Part shown: positions 50,626 to 59,413 of the stretch, in pieces
How positions within the stretch are numbered: position 1 is the first letter of the stretch
Layout of the letters: every line of letters starts with the position of its first letter
Source of the DNA: Conexibacter sp. CPCC 205762
GTDB lineage: Bacteria; Actinomycetota; Thermoleophilia; Solirubrobacterales; Solirubrobacteraceae
Assembly: GCF_030646155.1 (NCBI RefSeq)
Contig: NZ_JAUTDN010000009.1
Span: 62,001-126,000 of the forward strand
Reading direction: 5' to 3'
DNA length: 64,000 nt
Notes under the pieces: generated by a model
Seen by the model: the letters and a program-made list of their open reading frames with translations, nothing else
Database searches by the model: none
What the model was told of the DNA's origin: nothing
Made by a program: the position numbers and the translations under genes

Positions 50626-53229
50626 TCAGCGCGGTCGGGCTGGGCGGCGGTCGCGTGCGCGGCGGCGTGAGACGTGCCGGTCGCGCCAGCGCTCCTGCAT
50701 CTCGCGGTCGATCGCGCCGAACTGGCGTCGGATTCGCTCGCGCTGCATCTGCTCGCGCGCGCGGCCGTCGGCCTGGCCGGCGGCGGACGGGGTACCCGGT
50801 CCGCCTCTGGCCGTCTGCTCGGCAGCGGCGAACTTCTGCACAAGGTCCGGTGTCGGTGCTCTGCCGGCGGCCAGCAGCGCGGCGCCGGCTTGGCGCCGTG
50901 TGAGTTCCGCGTCGACGGCGCGATGGAGGCGGGTGCGTTGCGCGGGCGCCAGCGCGTCGTACCGTCTCTCGCTCATCGCAGGATCGGCGAGGCGGGCAAG
51001 GCGCCGGTAGTCGCGCGCGGTGCCGTTGGCGATCTCGGCGGCGGTGCCGGCACGCGCTGGTGTTTCGGCTTGCTGATCGAGCCAGCGGCTGCGGTCCTCG
51101 CGCTCGCGCGCGTGAAGCGGCGACCCGGTCTGCGCCATCCGCTGATCGGCGGCCTGGACGATGTCGTCGCTGGCCGCGCGCAGCGGTCTCGCGAGCCGTC
51201 TCGTTGCGAGGCTCTGCTCGGCGCGCGCGTGCCATCTGCTCAGGCGTTCAGCGCCCTCACGGTCGCCGCGCTCCATCGCCTCCGCTTGCCGTTGGGCGAG
51301 CCGTTCGCTGAGTCTGCGACGGCGGGTCACCGGGGCGGCGTTCTTGCGGTGCGCGGCGAGCTCGTTGCGCATCGAGCGGTCGGTCTGCTCTGCGCGGTCG
51401 ACTCTTGCGGCCTCCGAGGTCGCGGCGGCGGTTGCGTGCGCCTGCTCGCCGGCGGCGAGCGTGCGCTCGGCGCGGCGGTTGTGCGCGATGTCGGCGGCGC
51501 GGGTGGCGGTCCGCCGTGCGCCGCTGGCAGCGGCGCCTACGGTGCGGACGCCGCTGCGGGCGACGTTGCTCACCGAGCGAACGGCCATGCGGGCGGCGAA
51601 CAGCTCGCCGAGGGCGGAGGCACTGCGGCGGCCCATCTCCTCATGCCCGATTTGCAGGAACGAGAGCAGCTCTTCGCGGTGCACCCAGCACATCCAGTAG
51701 AACGCGCCGATCAGGAACCACTGGGTCCAGAAGCCGAGCTCGCCCATCTCGGAGAGGACGCGCACGACGAGGAACACGATCCCGAGAAAGACCGAGAAGA
51801 TCAGCTTGGTGATGATCGATCCAAAGAGCCGGATCGCCCAGGTGCGGAAGTGTCTTTGGCCCGCCGGGCCGAGCGGGGCGAGCACGACTGCGACCGGAGT
51901 GCACAGCAGGTAGAAGAGGGCGAAGAGCGCCGCGCGCAGCAGGCGGAGCGCGATGTAGCCCAAGAGCATCAGCAAGCCGGCCAAGCCGAACGCGATCAGT
52001 GCGAGTCCGGCCAGCCGCGAGAAGGTCTGGCCTTGCTTGCGGAAGTTCGCTTCGTGGCGGGTGGGGCCACTGCAGTCCTTGTCGTCGCCCTTGGGCTGGC
52101 AGAGTGTCTTGAACAGCGAGTCGTCGTCGTTGATCGAGTTGCGTGCTTTGCCGTTGGCGGGGAAGACGAGGAACAGGTCAGCGTTGGTCTGTGCGGTGCG
52201 CGCCTGCGCGATTTGCCCGGCCATCGACGCCTTCATCTGGGCGACGAAGTCGTCGTCCTTGAGCGAGTTGGCGCATTGCAGGACGTTGCCCGAGCAGAGA
52301 TCGCTGAACGTTGAGCCGAGGTTGGCTGCCACGGCGCCTTCGATGCTCTCTTGGGAGAAGAGGCGTCTGTCGCGGCGCTCTGGGTCGGTGCCCCAGGAGA
52401 CGTCGCCGAACTCGAGGTAGGCGTAGGGCTTCTTGACGGCTGTTTCGAACAACCGCTCCATCGCCCGGTTGAAGTCGATCTCCGGGTTACTGACGCGCCC
52501 GGTAGAGAACGCGCTGACGGTCGCAAGGCTCGACTTCTGTACGCCGTCGGCCATCAGCCCGACCGACGCGAATGGGCTGGCGATGACCCAGAAGCCGAAC
52601 GCCAGCATCAAGATGGTCAGTACCAGTTGAGTGAGGCCCTGGCCGGCGCGTCGGCGCAGAACCGCGTGGTAGAGCAGCGGCGCGACCGAGAGCAGCAGCG
52701 TCAGCTGCAGCCACGGTCGTGTGAAGAGGCGACGCGCGTCGTTGAGCGCCTCGGCGACGGGTCCCATCGTCGCGCGGTCAAAGAGGTTGAGCTTGAAGCA
52801 CCAGCCAAGCACGACGGTCACGCCCTGGGTGAGCCAGAGCAGGAGGATCCAGATCGGTTGGATGATGATGTTCTGCAGCACCATCGCTGCATCGGCGGCG
52901 CCGAGCCCGACCAGCGAGGTGTTGATGTGAACGTCGAACTGGTAGTTGCCGATCGGCGCCGGCGAGGCCGGCGAGCCCGACGCTCTGCAGTTCGCCGCCT
53001 GGCGCGCCGTCAGCGGGCTGCTGCCGCGGCAGAACGGGCTGATGAGGCCGTTGCGTCGCAGCGGGTCGCCGCCGATCCCCCCGACGACGTTCTGGCTGTC
53101 GCCGCCGTCGCGGGTCTGCGTCGCCTTGGCCGCCGCTGACGACGGCAGCGCGACAGCCGCGACGCCGACGATCGCGCTGCTCAGGACGGTGAGCAGGACC
53201 AGGAGATGGGGACGGTGCTGGCGGCGCAT
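50626..53229 (-). CDS. VirB6/TrbL-like polytopic membrane protein
   Basis: 867 residues. The ATG at 53229 lies four bases after the VirB4-like stop. A signal-like N-terminus (LLVLLTVLSSAIVGVAAVAL) is followed by an extracytoplasmic Cys/Gly-rich part. Membrane segments then appear at about 110-170 (IIIQPIWILLLWLTQGVTVV), 190-240, and a dense set at about 390-540 (LAGLALIAFGLAGLLMLLGY, LFALFYLLCTPVAVVLAPLG, IITKLIFSVFLGIVFLVV). The last ~300 residues are cytoplasmic, Arg/Ala-rich and helical. VirB6-class proteins form the inner-membrane base of type IV channels. The long charged tail is typical of actinobacterial versions. Confidence 0.75.
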   Translation of the reverse strand: MRRQHRPHLLVLLTVLSSAIVGVAAVALPSSAAAKATQTRDGGDSQNVVGGIGGDPLRRNGLISPFCRGSSPLTARQAANCRASGSPASPAPIGNYQFDVHINTSLVGLGAADAAMVLQNIIIQPIWILLLWLTQGVTVVLGWCFKLNLFDRATMGPVAEALNDARRLFTRPWLQLTLLLSVAPLLYHAVLRRRAGQGLTQLVLTILMLAFGFWVIASPFASVGLMADGVQKSSLATVSAFSTGRVSNPEIDFNRAMERLFETAVKKPYAYLEFGDVSWGTDPERRDRRLFSQESIEGAVAANLGSTFSDLCSGNVLQCANSLKDDDFVAQMKASMAGQIAQARTAQTNADLFLVFPANGKARNSINDDDSLFKTLCQPKGDDKDCSGPTRHEANFRKQGQTFSRLAGLALIAFGLAGLLMLLGYIALRLLRAALFALFYLLCTPVAVVLAPLGPAGQRHFRTWAIRLFGSIITKLIFSVFLGIVFLVVRVLSEMGELGFWTQWFLIGAFYWMCWVHREELLSFLQIGHEEMGRRSASALGELFAARMAVRSVSNVARSGVRTVGAAASGARRTATRAADIAHNRRAERTLAAGEQAHATAAATSEAARVDRAEQTDRSMRNELAAHRKNAAPVTRRRRLSERLAQRQAEAMERGDREGAERLSRWHARAEQSLATRRLARPLRAASDDIVQAADQRMAQTGSPLHAREREDRSRWLDQQAETPARAGTAAEIANGTARDYRRLARLADPAMSERRYDALAPAQRTRLHRAVDAELTRRQAGAALLAAGRAPTPDLVQKFAAAEQTARGGPGTPSAAGQADGRAREQMQRERIRRQFGAIDREMQERWRDRHVSRRRARDRRPARPR

Positions 53230-53233
53230 CGGA

Positions 53234-55720
53234 CTACGCGGCGGCGGCGCGGGCCTGTGCTGCGGCTTCTCGTCGCGTTGGGTTGGTGTCGGTGCGCGTC
53301 AGCGACGAGGGCCGGATCCAGACCTGGATCGCCTCGCTGCGGCCCCGGTGGTCGCGGTAGAGCGCGCGGCCCTCGTTGCCCTCCTCGCCGAACGCGATCA
53401 ACAGCTGGATGTCGAGCTGGTCGTCGGGGTCGCGGCCGAGCGCTTTGAGCGCCTGGCGCGCCTCGGTCTCGGTCTTGACGCCGAAGGCGTAGATCTCGCC
53501 GATCAGGTTGCCGGCGGAGTCGTCATCGACCATGTGGTCGGTCGTGTTCTGCGCGGAGAAGGCACCGACCCAGCCCTCCGAGCGGCCCATCCGTTTCGAG
53601 GTCGCGGCGAGGCGGCGGCCGATGCTGGAGTCCAACAGCCGGTGGGCCTCATCGACGTCGAGCAGGTTCAGGACCGCGGGGTGGGCGGAGAACTGGTGGA
53701 CGGCGAATGCGGCGAGCTGCTGCAGCAGCGCGTCGCCGATGATCTCGTCGCGCGTGCGGTCATCGCGCGGCGTGTCGGCGCTTGAGCCGGGCAGGTGGCG
53801 GATCGGGATGTAGATCACCGGCGCCTCCCCGACCCGCGGCGGCAGCCTGTCGGGGTCGGCGAACCCGGGTCGGGTCAGGCCGTGGGAGGCGAAGACCTCC
53901 AGCGCGTCGCCGACTTTGCGCTCCTGCGCGTCGCCGCTCTTGAGCGCGCGCACGACATGCCCGCACGTTGGGTGCTGGTGAGCTCTGATCGCCGCCGCGA
54001 CCGCCTTGTGGACGGCGGTCTGCCACTCAGCGGGCGCATTGCGCGGCAGCAGCTGCGTCAGCCAGGAGATGGTCAGGTCGCTGCGCAACTCCTCGGGCGC
54101 GACCAGCAGCGGGTCGATCAGGCCGGCGAAGCTCGGTCTGGTGACGTCGATCGTCTCGGCGTGATCGCGGACCTCGGCCAGCTCGTGGAAGCGGTGATCG
54201 CCCTTGGCGTCGATCGAGATCGTCCGGCCGCCGCGCTCGAACACCTCGGCCTTGATCTCCTGGACCAGCTGCGTCTTGCCGCGGCCCGGCGAACCGGTGA
54301 GCAGGATCCCGGTCGGGCTGTTGCTCTGCGAGCCCTCCGCGACGTTGCATCGGACCGGCTGGCGCGTGCCGGTCAGCGTCCAGCCGCGCAGGAATCCGCG
54401 CCGGGGGCCGACGGTGTGGGTTGCCGTCGGCAGCATCGCGGCGACCTGCTCGCAGGTCAGTGGCGCGTCGTAGCCGATCGCGCGCGGCGGCTGACCGGGG
54501 AACTGCTGCATGAAGACGCTGAGCTGGTCGCCCAGCGGCCGGTGAAGCTTGATCTCCGGCCCCCACTGGCGGCGCGCGTGCGCGACCTTCTGCTCGAGCA
54601 CTCTGCTGCTGCTGGCGCCGAGTGCGATCGCGAGGCTGCCCATCAGCAGCGGCGGTTGATCGCCGGACTGCAACGAGCGCAGCAGCTCGCGGACGGACTC
54701 GCGGCGGTCCAGCGCCTGGTCGCTGGCGCCTTGGTCGCCCTGGTCCTCGGCGCGGACGATCTCGTCCGCGTCCTGGATGCGGCGTCTGACCATCTTGATC
54801 GCCAGCCCGTTGGGGATGTAGCGACAGTTGAGCGAGAGGTCGACGGCGAACGGCAGCGCCTCGACCGGCGAGAACATCACCTGCAGCCGCGGCGAGGGGA
54901 AGAAGGCAAGCTCGGGCAGCGCGCCGAGGACGAGGCTGGCCTGGTGACTGATGCCCAGCTCGGACTCGATCGTCAACCCCAGCGTGCCGGGCTCCACGAC
55001 GCTGTCGGTCCAGCGCATCACGTCGGCCTCAAGCGGCTGCAGGATCGCCTCGCCGTTGCTCTCGAAGACGAGCGCCTGCGGCTCGTGGAACCCGTCCACG
55101 ATCGGCTCGCCCAGACCGCGCGTGAACTGGCGACGGATCCACCACTGGATCTCGGCGCTGCGCGCGGGTCGCACGCGGTCAAGGAAGTCGGACAGGTGCG
55201 CCTGGGCGGCGTCGGCCTTGGCGCGCAGCTGTTCCAGTGCGCTGGCGCGCAGCAACCGCCGGTCGCGCATCTGAAAGCCGCGCTTGATCTCGCCGACCCA
55301 GGCGCGCGCAGGTCTCTCGAACACCGTCGAGAGCTGCGCGCCAAGGTCCTGGGCGGGCTCGGCGAGACGGACGGCGATGAAGACGACGCTGACCGAGCGG
55401 CCGATCGACGCGCCGATCTCCTCGATCGTCTCCTCCACGCGCCGCTCGGTCAGCGCGACGCGATCGGGATGCGCGAGCGCCAGCGCCTCCTCGCCCCACC
55501 CCTCCGGATCCCACTCGGTGCCCATGCGGACGATCTGGAAGTCGGCTCTGAGGTCGACGAAGCTCGACCGCAACGCCTGGAAGAGACCGACCTTGCGCTC
55601 GAGCGTCAGTCCGTCGAACGTCTGCGTCGCGACGCGAAAGCACGCCCATGCATCGCGGAGGTCTCTCGCGAAGACGACATTGCCGTAGGTGAAACAGACC
55701 GGCGGCGCGATCGGAGCCAT
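53234..55720 (-). CDS. VirB4/TraC-type conjugation ATPase
   Basis: 828 residues. The ATG overlaps the TcpE-like stop (ATGA). N-terminal half: a VirB4-type domain with little conservation (RVATQTFDGLTLERKVG, SVVFIAVRLAEP). C-terminal ATPase: Walker A TGSPGRGKTQ at about 475-484, TISIDAKGDH, and Walker B VLNLLDVDEAHRLLDSS near 705. A helical end has EIYAFGVKTETEARQALK and QLLIAFGEEGNEGRAL. VirB4 proteins energise pilus assembly and transfer in all type IV systems, so this call anchors the operon as conjugative. Length is normal. Confidence 0.85.
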   Translation of the reverse strand: MAPIAPPVCFTYGNVVFARDLRDAWACFRVATQTFDGLTLERKVGLFQALRSSFVDLRADFQIVRMGTEWDPEGWGEEALALAHPDRVALTERRVEETIEEIGASIGRSVSVVFIAVRLAEPAQDLGAQLSTVFERPARAWVGEIKRGFQMRDRRLLRASALEQLRAKADAAQAHLSDFLDRVRPARSAEIQWWIRRQFTRGLGEPIVDGFHEPQALVFESNGEAILQPLEADVMRWTDSVVEPGTLGLTIESELGISHQASLVLGALPELAFFPSPRLQVMFSPVEALPFAVDLSLNCRYIPNGLAIKMVRRRIQDADEIVRAEDQGDQGASDQALDRRESVRELLRSLQSGDQPPLLMGSLAIALGASSSRVLEQKVAHARRQWGPEIKLHRPLGDQLSVFMQQFPGQPPRAIGYDAPLTCEQVAAMLPTATHTVGPRRGFLRGWTLTGTRQPVRCNVAEGSQSNSPTGILLTGSPGRGKTQLVQEIKAEVFERGGRTISIDAKGDHRFHELAEVRDHAETIDVTRPSFAGLIDPLLVAPEELRSDLTISWLTQLLPRNAPAEWQTAVHKAVAAAIRAHQHPTCGHVVRALKSGDAQERKVGDALEVFASHGLTRPGFADPDRLPPRVGEAPVIYIPIRHLPGSSADTPRDDRTRDEIIGDALLQQLAAFAVHQFSAHPAVLNLLDVDEAHRLLDSSIGRRLAATSKRMGRSEGWVGAFSAQNTTDHMVDDDSAGNLIGEIYAFGVKTETEARQALKALGRDPDDQLDIQLLIAFGEEGNEGRALYRDHRGRSEAIQVWIRPSSLTRTDTNPTRREAAAQARAAAA

Positions 55721-56379
55721 CAGCGCGCTCCCCGACCAGTCGCGGGTCGGACCTCGAGCGTGCGTCCGAGCCGCAGCGTGACGTGCCGGCCTGTGCCGGT
55801 GGGCGTCGTGCTGGCCAGCTCCGTCAGCGTCGCGTCGACGTGTCGATTGCCCAGCGACCCGCCGCGGTGCAGCTGCTGCGCGTGCGGGCGCCCGATCCAG
55901 ACGCGTCCTGGCCCGGTGAATCGCAGCCGGCGGCAGTCGTGCTCCGCGCCGCTGGCAAGCATCACGACCGGCCCCGGATGCCACGGACGGCGTCCGCGTC
56001 CGGGACGACGCAACCCGTGCAACGTCTTCGGGGTCAGCGCGTGGCTGGCCAACGCCCGCGCGGCAACGTGGAAGACGCGGCCGCCGGGTCTGATCAGCGT
56101 CAGCACCGCCGCGGTGATCGCCGGAAGCGCGATGAACACCAGCGGCGCCGGCAACAGCCGCAGCAGCGGCGCAGTGATCGGCAGCCAGTTGAGGACCAGC
56201 ACTACGCCGAGCGCGAGCACGGCGTAGCCGAGTCCACGGATCGGGATGCCGGAGGGGCCCAGCCGCAACGCTCTGCTGCCGCCTTCGCGGTCGAGCGGGA
56301 TCGCGTAGATCCGTCGCTCGAACGCGAAGTCGGAACGGTGAGAGCGCACGGGGACCCGGAGATCGATCTCGCGAGCCAT
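55720..56379 (-). CDS. TcpE-like conjugation membrane protein
   Basis: 219 residues, ATG at 56379. The N-terminus has the family pattern PVRSHRSDFAFERRIYAIPL. Two adjacent membrane spans follow (GLGYAVLALGVVLVLNWLPI, LLPAPLVFIALPAITAAVLT) and a basic cytoplasmic domain with VFHVAARALASHALTPKT. TcpE proteins lie beside VirB4 in Gram-positive conjugation operons and help anchor the ATPase. The C-terminal half is longer than usual and beta-rich (HVTLRLGRTLEV). It is coupled to the VirB4-like gene. Confidence 0.7.
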   Translation of the reverse strand: MAREIDLRVPVRSHRSDFAFERRIYAIPLDREGGSRALRLGPSGIPIRGLGYAVLALGVVLVLNWLPITAPLLRLLPAPLVFIALPAITAAVLTLIRPGGRVFHVAARALASHALTPKTLHGLRRPGRGRRPWHPGPVVMLASGAEHDCRRLRFTGPGRVWIGRPHAQQLHRGGSLGNRHVDATLTELASTTPTGTGRHVTLRLGRTLEVRPATGRGAR

Positions 56380-56391
56380 GTCCGTGCCCGT

Positions 56392-56820
56392 TCAGCCGAT
56401 CGCCAGCAGGTCGCCGGTGTTCTTCAAGATGTCGGTCCCGCCGGGCGCGAGGAACACGAGCCCGAGCACCAACATCAACGCGGCAGGGATCGCGATCCCG
56501 AACTTGCGGTCAAAGCCCGTCGAGATGCACACCCAGCCGAGGCCGAGGAGCGCGATCGTCGTCAGGACCGTTCTGATCATCGACGAGCCTCTGTCGACGA
56601 CGTCGACGATCGTTCGATCGCCGCCGCCTCTGGACGCGGCCGCGGCGGCGTTCGTGCCGCTCGCCACCGCCGCCTGTGCCTCCTCGACGCCGACGGCGGC
56701 CAAGACCAGCAGAGCGACCGCGGCCGCCAACGCCACCGCGGCGGCCGAGATGACCAACGGGATGAACAGGCGTCGTTGCTGGTCGGTGCTGGGGGTGATG
56801 CGGGGCAGGGTGGGAGACAT
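56392..56820 (-). CDS. Small membrane protein, VirB2/pilin-like position
   Basis: 142 residues. The ATG at 56820 follows AGGAGG at long spacing. It has a membrane span (PLVISAAAVALAAAVALLVLA), an Ala/Gly-rich loop, a second span (MIRTVLTTIALLGLGWVCI) and a third (AIPAALMLVLGLVFLAPGG). The size, hydrophobic hairpin and position between TcpC-like and TcpE-like genes fit a VirB2-like pilin or VirB3-like partner, but sequence alone does not prove this. Confidence 0.6.
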   Translation of the reverse strand: MSPTLPRITPSTDQQRRLFIPLVISAAAVALAAAVALLVLAAVGVEEAQAAVASGTNAAAAASRGGGDRTIVDVVDRGSSMIRTVLTTIALLGLGWVCISTGFDRKFGIAIPAALMLVLGLVFLAPGGTDILKNTGDLLAIG

Positions 56821-56834
56821 CCGGTCTCGTCCTC

Positions 56835-57683
56835 CTACTGTCTGGGGTTGGTCTGGATGGCCGTGACGAACGGCCGGCTTGCGGACAGGTCGACGTCCAG
56901 CTCGTAGGCGAGCTGGTAGACGCCGCCGTGCTCGTCGCTGGCGACCACAGCCGCGTGGACCGACGTGCGGCTCGGCGACCAGGCGACGCTCGAGACCTCG
57001 CGCAGCTCAAGCCGAAGGCTCGGCAGCGCGACCTCTGCGGTGGGTGCGAGGTCGGCACGCAGCGCGTCTGCGTCGCCGGCGAGGTAGTTGTCCAGCGCAC
57101 GCTCGACCACCTCGACCACCGGCTTCTCGGTGACGGCGTCCATCGCGTCGACGTCACTCAGCTGGGGCGCGGTGGACGCAGGCGCGCCGACGACCGCCGG
57201 AGCGCCGACCAACTGCAGGGCACCGCCAGCGACGCGCCGCACGGTGACGGTGAGATACACCGTGCGCGTGAGCGCGGTCTGCGCAGCGACCGTGAAGGTC
57301 TCGCCGCCGAGCTCCGACGGACGGGCCTGGACGACGCTTGCGACCGAGACCCGCTGGCTGCCGCGGTTGGGCGGCTGAAACCCCGCGTCGGGGTCTTCGT
57401 CAGCCGCAAGGAACGGCGCGAGCGCGCGCTGATGAAGGCTCGGGTCCCGCGCCTCCCACGTCAGGTATGCGGCAGCGAACCGCTCGGCGAAGGCGCGCGT
57501 GCCCGCATCGATCCGCTGCGCTCTGGGCGGCGCCGGAACGTCGGGCACCGGCGGCGCGATCGCGTGCCGCACGGTCGACGCGATCCCGACAGCGGCGACG
57601 ACCGTCAGAACCCAGCGCGCGTGGCCGCTCTCTGCACGGAGCGATCGCACGCTGCGCTTACGGAACTTCACCGCGGCGCTCAT
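56835..57683 (-). CDS. TcpC-like conjugation channel protein
   Basis: 282 residues. The ATG overlaps the preceding stop (ATGA). A basic N-terminus (KFRKRSVRSLRAES) and one membrane span (WVLTVVAAVGIASTVRHAI) are followed by two repeats of an NTF2-like fold, each beginning with a helix (AFAERFAAAYLTWEA; VVEVVERALDNYLAGDADAL) and ending in strands. This is the architecture of TcpC, the VirB8 counterpart in Gram-positive conjugation systems. The operon position beside TcpE- and VirB4-like genes fits. Confidence 0.72.
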   Translation of the reverse strand: MSAAVKFRKRSVRSLRAESGHARWVLTVVAAVGIASTVRHAIAPPVPDVPAPPRAQRIDAGTRAFAERFAAAYLTWEARDPSLHQRALAPFLAADEDPDAGFQPPNRGSQRVSVASVVQARPSELGGETFTVAAQTALTRTVYLTVTVRRVAGGALQLVGAPAVVGAPASTAPQLSDVDAMDAVTEKPVVEVVERALDNYLAGDADALRADLAPTAEVALPSLRLELREVSSVAWSPSRTSVHAAVVASDEHGGVYQLAYELDVDLSASRPFVTAIQTNPRQ

Positions 57684-58390
57684 CGCTCGATCGAGAACTC
57701 GTGGTTGGCGGCCCCAGGCGCGGACGCCGAGCCTGACGACCAGCCGCTTTGCCATGCACCTCGGGCCGCCGGAGCAGTGCCTGACGGCGACGCGGGGGCC
57801 GCCGACGCAGTCGCCGGCGTCGCTCGCGCTCGATGCGGTCGCGGCGTCGGGCGACGAGCCGGTCGCGGAGGTCTGCGCGTCCGTCGGCGGGCGCGTCTCG
57901 CAGGTGCTGAATCGCGCGCCAGCAGTTGGCGGCGTTCAGCGGCTGGCCGGTCTTGGCGCGGGGTGACGGTGCCCGCGGGCTGGGCGATCTGAGCGCCAGC
58001 GTGCGGCACCGTCTGTCCGGCGACGCGAAGCGCTACGAAGGCCCCCAGCGCGGCGCTCGCCAGCGCAACCGCCACCGCGATCGCCAGGGCATGCGACCTG
58101 CGCGATGCGGGTGCCGTTGCCGCGGGACCGGCCGCGCTCGTGTTGGCGCCAGCGTCTGTGCTCGCCCCAGTGTCCAGCCGCGAACGCAGACGCCCGACCC
58201 CGGAGGCGATGGCAGCGCCAAAGGTGCTAGAGCCGCTATCGCTCTCGCGGGCCGACGCGCCCGGAGCGGTCTGCTCGGCTTCAGCGTCGGCCTCAGGCGC
58301 GGTCCCCGCGGTTGGCGGCGTGTCGAGCTCGGGCTCGTCGCCGTGCTCGTCGAAGATGTCTTCCTCCGCCGCGCGCTTGGAGCGAAGCAT
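57680..58390 (-). CDS. First conjugation-operon protein: single-span membrane protein with HEFSIER tail
   Basis: 236 residues. The ATG at 58390 follows GGAGG. An acidic cytoplasmic N-terminus (EEDIFDEHGDEPELDTPP) is followed by a Ser/Ala-rich linker, one membrane span (ALAIAVAVALASAALGAFVAL), and an Arg/Pro-rich then Ser/Gly-rich outer region ending NHEFSIER. The same kind of tail (QHEAFGIER) ends the membrane-anchored ECF sigma factor encoded at 59414. The frame stays open upstream through the promoter-like motif into sigma-like residues, but the ribosome site and motif support the start at 58390. Function unknown; it may regulate or assemble the channel. Confidence 0.65.
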   Translation of the reverse strand: MLRSKRAAEEDIFDEHGDEPELDTPPTAGTAPEADAEAEQTAPGASARESDSGSSTFGAAIASGVGRLRSRLDTGASTDAGANTSAAGPAATAPASRRSHALAIAVAVALASAALGAFVALRVAGQTVPHAGAQIAQPAGTVTPRQDRPAAERRQLLARDSAPARRARRRTRRPPRPARRPTPRPHRARATPATASAAPASPSGTAPAARGAWQSGWSSGSASAPGAANHEFSIER

Positions 58391-58521
58391 CAGTCGCCTC
58401 CGTTTCGCGGAAGCTCGGCAACCACCCGCGCAGCCTCGGGCTCGTGCCGCGTGAGGCAGGCGATCGTCCGTCCGATATTTGTACGAATCGACATTCAGAC
58501 CTCGAGTTCGGGACTGGTGAA

Positions 58522-58553
58522 TGTCGGAACGAGGACGGCGTATGTACCCCCCC
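58522..58553 (-). promoter_or_regulatory. Copy 3 of the promoter-like motif, before the conjugation operon
   Basis: The leftward strand reads GGGGGGGTACATACG..., then GTTCCGACATTC, with block spacing as in the other copies. It lies 132 bases before the start at 58390, leaving a leader of about 125 bases that could carry control sites. Confidence 0.72.
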
Positions 58554-58777
58554 TTCTCGGGGGCTGATGCGCGCCGGGCACTTCTGCCCTGCGCCCGTGC
58601 CGGTGGCGCTAACGCGTCGAAGCCAGGGGCGCAGAGACCAGCGTTTGGCCTACCGTCGAGGGTCAGGCGTCCGCCGGAGGCCGTCGCCACAAGTGGCGAG
58701 GCAGGCGCTTTCCGCCCGTTATCACGCGGCTGGTCCGACGCCGCTTCTGCACAGCCTCGTCTATCAAGTGCTGGGCG

Positions 58778-59248
58778 AAGAGCGCGACCAAAGTCGGCTT
58801 GCATGCGGTCGTAACCGACGGCGTAGGTACGGCAAGTCGCGCAGTTCCCCAGGTGGTGTTGCGCCTCAGCGAACGTCGGCGAATCCGGCGAGAGCATCCT
58901 CTAGCTGTAGGCGTGCATCAGCGGACCACTCGGCTCACACCAGCAACCGTCAGGCAGCGGGCCAACCACCCTTTCGAGGCAGCCGATCAAGCCACCCCGG
59001 CCGTTGCGACCGTCGAGAATCCTGCGGAGCCGCTTGCTTGAGAGGCCGGTCCACGCACGAATCTCGGTTCGCGCGTGCCCGGTCAACCGCAGCGCCGCGA
59101 CTCGCATGTCGCGCGCGCAGAGATAGCCAGACGGGAGGAAGGCCCGGAGCCACACCCGGGCCTGGTGATCAGGGTGTCCGAAGGACCAATCATCGTCTCT
59201 GGTCTGGCGGGACTCATGCCCGCGGCCAGCAAGTTTGCGACTCCGCAT
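58778..59248 (-). pseudogene. Decayed ECF-sigma paralogue (region 4 and Cys-motif part, in-frame TAG)
   Basis: An open frame from the ATG at 59248 to a TAG at 58901-58903 contains RVAALRLTGHARTEIRAWTG, KRLRRILDGRNGR and DGCWCEPSGPLMHAYS, matching region 4 and the following segment of the sigma factor at 59414-60961. After the TAG the same frame continues to match: RMLSPDSPTFAEAQHHLGN, CATCRTYAVGY, up to about 58778. The TAG replaces a Leu of the intact copy. Region 2 is missing entirely. A degenerate copy of the promoter motif precedes it. This reads as a duplicated sigma gene that lost its region 2 and gained a stop. Expression of two short peptides cannot be excluded. Confidence 0.7.
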
Positions 59249-59278
59249 GCAGGTCTCCGATCGTGATCTCTTGCCCTG

Positions 59279-59309
59279 TATCGAGTCGAACCGTGTGTCT
59301 GTACCCCCC
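59279..59309 (-). promoter_or_regulatory. Copy 4 of the promoter-like motif, degenerate
   Basis: The leftward strand reads GGGGGGTACAGAC, then TCGATA at the position of CCGACA. Block one is intact and block two is altered. It lies about 31 bases before the start of the decayed sigma paralogue, consistent with decay of that unit. Confidence 0.55.
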
Positions 59310-59413
59310 TTTTCTCACGCGCCCGTCCCGGCGCGGGAAGCGCGTTTCCGCGCAGCCCACCAACCCAATCGAGGCTCAGCTCGGCAGACACCGCGCGTGC
59401 TGTGTGAGCCGAG

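Noticed and set aside
57684..58897. Longer version of the first conjugation protein starting near 58897
   Set aside because: The extra part is the remnant of the decayed sigma gene and the promoter-like motif read through in frame. The start at 58390 has a good ribosome site.
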